Origin: Ecdyonurus torrentis
Taxonomy: Eukaryota > Arthropoda > Insecta > Ephemeroptera > Heptageniidae
Direction of reading: 5' to 3'
Assembly (NCBI GenBank): GCA_949318235.1
Contig: OX439134.1
Span: 16,376,874-16,440,873 of the forward strand
DNA length: 64,000 nucleotides
The notes under the pieces are model-generated. The model did not search any database. It saw only the letters and a program-made list of their open reading frames with translations, and had not been told where the DNA came from. The translations under genes and the position numbers were made by a program. Of the stretch, positions 56,973 through 64,000 are shown one piece after another; within the stretch, counting starts at the first letter, position 1; each line of letters begins with the position of its first letter.

Positions 56973-59900
56973 TAATAATAAAAAAAAAAAAACTACTTGC
57001 ATATATATATTTTTTTATTGTTGCAAACTCATAAAGGCGTAGAACACCGTGAACAAAAAACATGTCTAATATCCTAACAAACCTAAATATTAAAGTTGAT
57101 TTGGCCGGAGTCATTGATTTCTAACCTATTTTCCATTCATAAATTGGCAGCTGCTGGCTTATAGCGTCACAGCTTGCGTGATTCCGCGCACAAGGACTAG
57201 TGAGCTGTGACGTCACCAACCCGCAGCTGTCATTTTGTGAATGGAAAATAAATTAGAAATCAATGACTCCGGCCTAATCATCATTTAGTTATGTTAGGAT
57301 ATTGGACATGGTTTTTGTTCAAGGTTTTTACGCCTACAAGTAAAGTATTGTTCAAACGTAACATAAAAGTTACGTGCTTCAACGCACGTCAACGGATAAA
57401 CAAAGTTGGAACAATTTAATCAAATAGAAACATGCACATGCAATTTGCAAAAACAATGTGAATGGCACCATTTGTTAACATTGTTCTTTTTAATTTCAAT
57501 TATCACAGTCAGTTCATTTATATTATATATCATAAAATTTAATTTACTTGGATATAAAAAGTTGACATTATACTGATATGTTGTTGTTTATGTTTTACAG
57601 GGTACACGTTGTGTTTGGACAGGTGATTGCTGGACAGGAGACTGTGTCCCATGTTGAAAACTTACCTGTGGACAGACAGAGTCGACCCTTGCAGGACGCC
57701 AAGATCTCAAACTGCGGAGAACTTGTACTTAAACTCAAGAAGAAAGGTATAGCATACTTTTATCCATAGATAATTTTGCATATAATACAACAATGGAATT
57801 ACTTATACATACATTTGGGGATTCAGAAATTGAACTGTTAAATGACAAATGCTTGCATACAACCTGTTTATGAAAGCTCATGAGCTCACTAAAGTGCAAA
57901 TCCTGTTGCAATTTATAAATGCCTCGTTTTTAATTTTGGACTGGATTAAATTATTTTCTCTCTTGTACATGCCATCCTTGTCACTTAACAGCTCAATCTC
58001 CCATTACTCAAAATTTTATATCTACTTTTTTTTTCTATCTATTAATAATCATCTCCTTTAAATACATACTTATGGTCTAACAAAATTAAATTGTTAAACA
58101 CAAAATGAGACCTCCAAAAATGATGCTAATTTTCACTAACAGTAAGACCCAAATGTAACTATGCAAGAGAGTGCTAAATAATTGTAAAATATGCAATTTG
58201 CACTCATCATGTTGAGACAATATTCAATAGAAAATGTTGTGCTGGTTGAGAAAGTTGAATTTTCCTTTGTCCTTCTACGTTTTCGTAAAGAGATTTTGGG
58301 ATAACTTCATATAATTTTCACAATTCTCATCTCGTGACTTGTAAAATAAAAAATTATTTTGTTAAAGCAATACTAAACCCAGAGAATAAGCATTTTTTAT
58401 TCTTTTCATAATTAAAATTATTTCAAGCAACTGTTTATTATTTTTTTCTGCAGCCCAACATAACAAAACAAAAACGGGGGTAAGTTGGGAGACTCCGGGG
58501 TAGTAGATTTCCCGCCGATGTTGCAACAATGCAATGTAAAGTTTATAGTTTGTACTGCAGGTAGCGCTTCAATAGAAAATAGATAGAAGATAATAAAATT
58601 TTCTAATGAAGCGCTACCTGCAGTATGAACTAAAAACTACATTGCATTGTTGCAACATCGGCAGGAAATCTCTAACGTCAGAGATTTCCTATTTATCCCC
58701 GGATTTCTCAGTTATATTGGGGTGGAGAAAAAACTAGCATAAAGTTAATTTAAGTAGTTTTAATGATAAAAAGAATAAAAAATACTCTTTTTTTGGGTTT
58801 AGTATCGCTTTAAGCTTTGGGCAGTCAACGATGGCTTTTTAAATAGCGATCACATTTTATTAAATCTCCTCAAAACTCAATCTCAAAATATTGATTAATA
58901 ACGCCCTGAGAGCAAAAGCTGTTACAGCGACCCAGAACTTACATCAAAACTAAACTTGCTCACACTCAAGATGTATATATAGAAGGTGGTGTAGTTTGCA
59001 TAGGTAGCAGCAGGTATGAAACGTCACAAAAGGTGAATCAAAACAAGAGGGGAAATTTAGCGCCAAAAGAGGGGAAATGTTGTGTCCCTCCTCCTCTTTC
59101 AGGTACATAATGTATTGTAACTGAGAGACCACGTGGGTCTGTTTATAGTCACCTTGTATGACGTATGTCAAAATTCGAAGCTTTACAAAGGAAACTGAGT
59201 TCTGACGACAGTAAAGAGGCAAATTATACCTCCTTCTATATACATCTTGCTCACACGCTAGTTTGGTGTGAGCTTGAATTACTCTTATCTATGCAAAAGT
59301 TATTTTACTACATATATCTGTAGCCTTAAAAACATTTTATATAATAGAATATTACGTCAAATGTATCGAGAGCATAAATAGCATAAATAAGAGTAACTCA
59401 CACTCGTGCCAAACTAGCATGAGAACAAGTTTAGATGTGACGTAGGTTCGGGGTTTCTGTATCTGCTTTGGCTATCAGCGTGTTAAAATTAAAAATTTGA
59501 GATCAAGTTTTTGGAAGATTTAAGAACACAATAATCACTACTGTATTAAAAAAAGCCATTGTTGTCTATCCCTTTTTTAAAAATATGTCTTTATGTACTG
59601 TAGCAATATAAACATATCCAGTGGACTAACATAAAAACTTTTGTGATTTTAGACAAGAAGAAGAAGAAGGTACCAAGCAGCAGCGAGAGCAGCGACACTG
59701 AGTCGGGAGTCGAGTCTGAACAGAAACGTCACAAGAAAGACAAGAAGGAGAAGAAGCATAAGAAAGTAAAGAAAGAAAAGAAAAGGTACAGTACCTATTT
59801 TTTTTTTTTTTTTTTTTTCTGTAGACATTTCATATGGTAGTTTCTCCAAGTATAATTTCTATGGTCTTATAAGCAACTGTTGAATCTGAAATTATTTCAT

Positions 59901-61723
59901 TTGAGGCTATTTCTAAAACATTTCTACACTGCTATATTTTATTAAAATGTGAAAGAAAAGGAAAAAAACAACAAGGGCCTTACTGTAGTCCCAGTTCGGG
60001 AAAACTCTTTCTAGCACAGATAAAAAAAAAAAAAAAAAAAAAACTATAAGGAGTGACGAAGGCAAAACACACTCCATTTCTCATGGAATTTGGTACCAAG
60101 AGCTATCCAATATGTTTTTTTGTTTTTGTTTTTTTTATATCTTGCTAGTAAGATTTTCTCCGAACTAAGGAACTCTCTTCACTATGGTAAAACCCTTGCA
60201 GGTTTTCTCGTATCCTTTTGTTTCAACTATATCATACCTAACTGTGATGGTTTATTTTCCTTAAAGGAATAGAACACATTGTACAAAAAACATGTCTAGT
60301 ATCCTAACATACCTAAATATCAACGTTAATTTTACCGGAGTCATTGATTTATAATTTATTTTCCATTTACAAAATGTCAGATACATGTTTATGACGTCAC
60401 AGCTTACTAGTCCATACACGCGGAAACAGGCAAGCTGTGACGTCACAAACATGCAGCTGACATATTGTGAATGTAAAATAAATTAGAAATCAATGACTCC
60501 AGCCAAATCAACGTTGATATTTAGGTATGTTAGGATACTAGGCATGTTTTTTGTTCAAAGTGTTCTATGTCTTTAATACAATATCTTTAATTATTAACAA
60601 CATTTATGATTCTTCAGTCCTCGTAGCTCTGACCCTGAAGGTAAAGAAGATGACAAAGAAAAGAAAGAAGAAGAAGAAGAAGGTATTCCCCACCCCTTGG
60701 CTACGACCTTCAACATTGACCCTGATGACATTCCTGAGATACCAGAGAACAAGTTCCTCAGTCGTGGAGGTCCCTCGGACTCTGGCAAGGACAAGGAGAG
60801 AGGCAGGAGGAGGGACTCTGGAGACAAGAGAGGTTACAACAAAAAAGACTCAAACATACGTGGTGTCACGAAGAGTGGCAGGGTCATAAAAGGAAGGGGT
60901 ACTCTGGTGAGTTATTAATGGGGTCAAAGGTCATGTAAGAAACTGAAAGAGTCACCAAGAATAGCAAGAGTCACTGAAGGAAGTAGGTGACTGACTTGTC
61001 CTATAATATTTATTTAATTGATTACTGTAATTAAAAAAAAGGAAAAAAAAAGTTTTATGTTCCAAAAAAAGTTTTATTAAAGGCGTAGAACACCTTGAAC
61101 AAAAAAGTTGTGTAATATCCTAACAAACCTGAAAATCAACGTTGATTTGGCCGGAGTCATTGATTTCTAATTTATTTTCCATTCACAAAATGCCACTGGC
61201 GGTCACTAACGTCACAGCTCGCCCGGTTTACGAGCGCGTAAAACAAGTGACCTGTGACGTCAGTGACCGCCAGCGGCATTTTGTAAATGGAAAATAAATT
61301 AGAAATCAATGACTTCGGCCAAATAAACGTTGATTTTTGGGTTTATTAGGATATTACGTAACTTTTTTGTTCAAGGTGTTCTACGGCTTTAATATTTTTA
61401 ACTTTAAAAATGTTTCTATGTTGTATCTAAAATTTAAATTTTCACGTTTACATGTTATTTTCAAAGTGCAATAACTTCCGTATTTGATCTTGTTTGCATA
61501 GATGTGACTTTACTAAACTTTCAAGTAACATTTCATCTGTACATGTTAAGTTTATATTTCACTACTGTTCAGTTTGTAAGATATCATCTGGTCACCTTCT
61601 ATCTTAACAATCCATCTTAACTTACAGAGATACCGCACTCCATCACGCTCTCGCTCTCGTAGTGTTACACCACCTCACTGGCGGCAAGCTCAGAGCAAAA
61701 CTATATCTTTCAAAGAATTTTCG
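53047..61723 (+). CDS. SR-type nuclear cyclophilin (PPIG / Moca-cyp), 5' part; 3' end beyond window
   Basis: A peptidyl-prolyl cis-trans isomerase with a long charged tail, the family of human PPIG/SR-cyp and fly Moca-cyp, which associates with SR proteins and the RNA polymerase II C-terminal domain in nuclear speckles. Coding exons: 53047-53350, 54549-54636, 56660-56689 (a 30-nt microexon), 57601-57746, 59653-59785, 60618-60906, 61628-61723; phases join for 362 codons with no stop. The cyclophilin domain is residues 13-180. Catalytic-pocket positions are present: R72, F77, M78, Q80, A118, F130, L138, H143. The cyclosporin-contact Trp of cyclophilin A is His137 (PHLDG), as in PPIG/NKTR. After it come a Lys-rich block (186-232), an Asp/Glu/Lys block (239-256), the conserved [17 protein letters not shown] (265-281) and an RS start, [20 protein letters not shown]. 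Exon 7 ends on GTGAGT; no further exon was found up to 64000. Confidence 0.94.
53530..53645. mobile_element. Short foldback element family M, copy 2 (cyclophilin intron 1)
   Basis: ATGCTGTTCGTAAAACCTGT mirrors ACAGGGTTTACAAACAGCAT; CTGCACCAAAAAA mirrors TTTTTTGGTGCA. Matches the older copy at 13245. Confidence 0.85.
53768..54075 (+). mobile_element. tRNA-derived SINE (cyclophilin intron 1)
   Basis: CTGTGGCGCAGTGGTTAGCA (53778-53797) is a good A-box region and CAGTGTTCGATACTTGC (53821-53837) a B box, spaced as in a tRNA head. A GC-rich unrelated body follows, with CAGTGTTCTGTGGTTTCCTG near its end, up to about 54075. Confidence 0.68.
54111..54415. mobile_element. Foldback MITE family B, copy 3 (cyclophilin intron 1)
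   Basis: TTAAAGGCATAGAACACTTT to TGTTCTATTCCTTTAA, palindromic throughout, with TATGACGTCACAGCTTG and its mirror around the centre. Confidence 0.88.
55140..55330. repeat. Family D fragment (cyclophilin intron 2)
   Basis: AAATAAATCATTGTGATTAA, GAAAATGATAGGAAAAAACA and TAGTTTGGTGAAAATCTTGC follow the left arm of family D; no right arm is recognisable. Confidence 0.6.
55940..56145. mobile_element. Family D-type foldback (cyclophilin intron 2)
   Basis: AGAATAGGATAGAATTACCA and AGGGCCTTACCACAGTAGAA mirror TTACTGTGGTAAGGCCCTTG and GGTAATTCTATCCTATTC; the centre is TTTTGTTATAAAAAAACAC. Confidence 0.75.
57031..57337. mobile_element. Foldback MITE family B, copy 4 (cyclophilin intron 3)
   Basis: AAAGGCGTAGAACACCGTGA to the inverse near 57320, palindromic, with GACGTCAC at the right of the centre and a mutated GCGTCAC at the left. 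Confidence 0.82.
58080..58290 (-). repeat. Decayed MITE family A fragment (cyclophilin intron 4)
   Basis: TTAAACACAAAATGAGACCT, ATGCAAGAGAGTGCTAAATA and AAATATGCAATTTGCACTCA follow the reverse strand of family A with many changes and lack its ends. Confidence 0.55.
58362..58813. mobile_element. TTAA-bounded foldback element (cyclophilin intron 4)
   Basis: TTAAAGCAATACTAAACCCA at the left mirrors GGGTTTAGTATCGCTTTAA at the right; long inner arms (GTTGCAACAATGCAATGTA / ACATTGCATTGTTGCAACA and AGGTAGCGCTTCAATAGAA / TTCTAATGAAGCGCTACCT). Confidence 0.87.
58929..59447. mobile_element. Large foldback element (cyclophilin intron 4)
   Basis: Outer arms ACATCAAAACTAAACTTGCT and CTAGCATGAGAACAAGTTTA with nested copies of AGATGTATATAGAAGG-type and GAGTAATTCAAGC-type words. 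The middle includes GAGGGGAAATTTAGCGCC and GAGGGGAAATGTTGTG. Confidence 0.65.
59945..60260. mobile_element. Family D foldback copy (cyclophilin intron 5)
   Basis: GAAAAAAACAACAAGGGCCT near the left; TCTTGCTAGTAAGATTTTCT, AACTCTCTTCACTATGGTAA and the exact end GATGGTTTATTTTCCTTAA at the right. The terminal TTAA is shared with the next element. Confidence 0.75.
60261..60576. mobile_element. Foldback MITE family B, copy 5 (cyclophilin intron 5)
   Basis: TTAAAGGAATAGAACACATT to GTGTTCTATGTCTTTAA, complete, with TATGACGTCACAGC and GCTGTGACGTCAC arms. It ends about 40 bp before exon 6. Confidence 0.88.
61077..61392. mobile_element. Foldback MITE family B, copy 6 (cyclophilin intron 6)
   Basis: TTAAAGGCGTAGAACACCTT to GGTGTTCTACGGCTTTAA, very good arm pairing including AATGCCACTGGCGGTCACT / AGTGACCGCCAGCGGCATT. 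Confidence 0.88.
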
Positions 61724-61842
61724 GTGAGTAAACATCATGCAATGTCATCATTTGTTTTGTCATTTTGTCTTTGTCTAAAATGATTTTATAAATGTTTCAA
61801 TATTTCCTTCAAATGAAACTAGTTGTTAAAGCAAAGCCCTTG

Positions 61843-61892
61843 TCAACTTACTTTTTTTATCATTTAGAATACTAAATTGATAATTACTAGAG
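61843..61892. repeat. Family E left-end fragment (cyclophilin intron 7)
   Basis: TGTCAACTTACTTTTTTTAT and AATACTAAATTGATAATTAC match the left tip of family E at 41165. The match stops where the ATGTTGAAAA region begins. Confidence 0.65.
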
Positions 61893-62060
61893 ACCGGATT
61901 TAATGTTGATTTTTTTGACAAAAATGTCACAAAAAAAGGTGATTTTTTTGAGCCAAAAATGTTGGCAAAATGTTGAAAAATGTTGATTTTTTGGAAAAAA
62001 ATGTTGAAAAATGTTGAAAATGTTGAAAATTATAAAATAGCACAAAAATTGTTTATTTAT
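61893..62060. repeat. ATGTTGAAAA low-complexity repeat
   Basis: About fifteen degenerate 9-12 bp units related to AAATGTTGAAAA, some as TGTTGATTTTTT or TGTTGGCAAAA. Confidence 0.75.
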
Positions 62061-62399
62061 GCTTCCGCAATGATTACACAAACTTTTACAATTTTTTTTT
62101 TTATGGTTGTTAAATTTCAGAAAAAATAAATGTTAAAAATACATTAAATAATAATAATTGACTTGTAGAAATCCAGGTTTTAAGATATTTTTCTATATCT
62201 ACTAAAATTTTCAGTTTACAATATTTTTCAACGTTTAGATAAAAAGCCCATATCTCTTAAATTAAAATTTTTATCCCAAAGATTTTCGTTGTTATTCAAT
62301 GTATAACAACTACCGAAAATACTACTGAATATTTTCAGAGCTCATCGTAGTTGTCAGATGAGGGATTTTTTTTTAATTACCATATAGGGTATCATGAGT

Positions 62400-62935
62400 T
62401 TAAAATTTTTTTTATTCACTTTGTTTTTAATTTTGAGTTAACATTATTACATGCGACGTCATCAAAAAAAAAAAAAGAAAATAATAATAATTGGCTTATA
62501 AAATCTCAAAATTTCGTAATTCAAAATATTTAATGCTCTTCCCCCCCCCCTCCCTATATTTTGTATTAATTTTAATCTTCGATTTCATTAATAAAACATT
62601 TAAAATTGTTGTTTGTTAGCTTTGTCATGCGTTGTCCTGTATGGTGAAAAAAAAAAGTACAAACTTTGATTTTAGTTCAATTTTTTTTCACCATATAGGA
62701 CAACGCATGACAAAAGCTAACAAACAACAATTTTAATTGTTTTATTAATGAAATCGTAGAATAAAATTAATGCAAAATATAGGGGAGGGGGGGGGGGGGA
62801 AGAGCATTTAATATTTTGAATTACGAAATTTTGAGATTTTAATAAGCCAATTATTTTATTTTATTTATTTATTTTTTTTATTTATTTATTTATTTTTTTT
62901 GATGACGTCGCATGTAATAATGTTAACTCAAAATT
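62400..62935. mobile_element. ~530-bp near-perfect palindrome (cyclophilin intron 7)
   Basis: Two ~250-bp arms meet near 62668. AACATTATTACATGCGACGT, a C/T run (62539-62552), TTAATAAAACATTTAAAATT and TAGCTTTGTCATGCGTTGTC on the left are mirrored in order on the right. Ends are not TTAA-bounded as far as I can see. Confidence 0.85.
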
Positions 62936-62943
62936 AAAAATAG

Positions 62944-63470
62944 AGTCCTGCTCAAAAATCCTGCGCAGGATCTTGCAGGAACCCGCAAGATCTTGCAAGA
63001 TTTGGCTTCTTGCAAGATCCTGCGCAAGATCTTGCAAGATCTTGCAATATCTTGCACGGGGTCCTGCAAGATCTTGCAAGATCTTGCAAAACAAATTTTA
63101 AAGATTTCTTGCAGGATCCTGCATGATCTTGCACAGGATCCTGCATAATCTTGCACAGGATCCTGCATAATCTTGCACGGGGTCATTCAAGATCTTGCAA
63201 GACAAATTTTATGATCTTGAGTGGGAACGTCTTGCACAAGATCCTGCCAATCTTGCACAGGATCTTGCAAGAAAAATTAAAATTCCTGTTCAGAACATCT
63301 TGCACAGGATCCTATATGATCTTGCACGGGGTCTTGCAAGATCCTGCAGGACAAATTTAATTTGTCTTGTGCAAGATATTTTTTTGCAAATCCTGTTCAA
63401 GATCTTAATATCTTGCGTATCCTGAGATTTTTTTTGAGAATCTTGTGCTTTCCTGAGCAGGATAAAACGC
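62944..63470. repeat. GATCTTGCA minisatellite (cyclophilin intron 7)
   Basis: Degenerate 9-10 bp units alternate between AGATCTTGCA and GGATCCTGCA types, with spacers such as ACAAATTTTA recurring at 63090, 63202, 63270 and 63352, hinting at a higher-order period near 80-140 bp. TGCAAGATCTTGCA is itself a perfect palindrome. Confidence 0.88.
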
Positions 63471-63784
63471 ACCCCTAATTTTTCAACCCCAAATAATAAA
63501 AAAAATTAACTCTCAAACAATTATTAAAATAATTGTTGGTAGGATAATTATTTCTTTCAATAAGTACTAATTAATGGTGAATTTACAATTAAAAAACCTA
63601 ATATTTTACAATTATTTTCATTCAATAATTATAATTCTTCTATTTTGTAATTAATTTACCCTGGGGTGAACTTTTTGGGGTAGAAATGGGCAAAGTATGT
63701 TAGAAAAACATGTTATAACATGTCAATAGCAATATCAAAGTATAAATAGAACATTCAACCATCTATAATACAAGATGTTGTGAT

Positions 63785-63865
63785 GGCAGAATGGTCCAGG
63801 GAACTTCTACTCGATCACCGAAGTCAAGCAACGTCGAGCGTGGCCAATACTAAGATGGGTGTACA
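63785..63865 (+). mobile_element. 5S rRNA-derived fragment (SINE3-like)
   Basis: CTCGATCACCGAAGTCAAGC, AACGTCGAGCGTGGCCAATA and CTAAGATGGGTG match 5S rRNA A- and C-box regions, like the longer copy at 40676, but with decayed flanks. Confidence 0.65.
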
Positions 63866-64000
63866 CTGTACATCATTAAGAAATCAAATATAAAATTAAA
63901 TTAAACGTTGTAAAATATGAAAAAAAAACTCAATATTGCTTTTTATAACATATTTTAGGATTTAAGTTGTCACCCACAGGTGTTCAGCGCTTTTAATTAC

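Larger units (their letters stand above)
61724..64000 (+). other. Cyclophilin intron 7 and window edge
   Basis: After the exon 7 donor at 61724 I find no exon continuing the RS domain. The interval is filled by the repeats listed here. A CCCACAG acceptor-like word at 63971-63977 is followed by codons that do not resemble the family. Confidence 0.55.

Noticed and set aside
62882..63425. ARDLARSCKILQD-type repeat proteins on both strands
   Set aside because: Several overlapping frames on both strands stay open because of the GATCTTGCA minisatellite.
63951..64000. Cyclophilin exon 8 after CCCACAG
   Set aside because: The following codons (VFSAFNY) do not resemble the RS tail and the window ends before a donor.

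Overview
The window is insect nuclear DNA: very AT-rich (I judge roughly 70-75% A+T by eye), intron-rich and crowded with microsatellites and short foldback transposons. The insect assignment rests on a complete gene for Orco, the odorant receptor coreceptor, a family known only from insects. Its sequence differs enough from the Orco proteins I know (fly, moth, bee) that I will not name an order. All three protein genes lie on the + strand. They were assembled here exon by exon from GT-AG splice sites, phase continuity and family homology.

Layout. 1-14584: no gene recognised; AT-rich DNA with simple repeats, MITE-like elements and retroelement tails. 14597-18198: a GC-richer array of eleven near-identical tRNA-like genes on a 332-bp unit, six on the - strand then five on the + strand. 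The two arms form a giant inverted repeat bounded by a 14-bp direct repeat. 18211-28773: gene-free and repeat-rich, with hexamer, trinucleotide and pentamer microsatellites. 28786-37743: Orco, nine coding exons, 498 aa. 39935-51043: a TMEM161 family membrane protein, eleven coding exons, 485 aa, whose first coding exon is the ATG alone; an NRF-1-type palindrome lies about 200 bp upstream. 53047-61723: the 5' part of an SR-type nuclear cyclophilin (PPIG / Moca-cyp), seven coding exons so far (362 aa), running off the right edge. Its last intron holds a ~530-bp palindrome and a GATCTTGCA-type minisatellite.

The three genes are not an operon and have unrelated roles: olfaction, membrane/Ca2+ physiology, and splicing-linked transcription. 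What unifies the locus is repeat load. At least eight foldback/MITE families recur, several bounded by TTAA (piggyBac-like target site), several nested or abutting, and many carrying a TGACGTCA-type core. Microsatellites sit against several exon acceptors, including a ~970-bp ACTT tract ending about 10 bp before an Orco exon. The inverted tRNA-like array is the most unusual structure seen.
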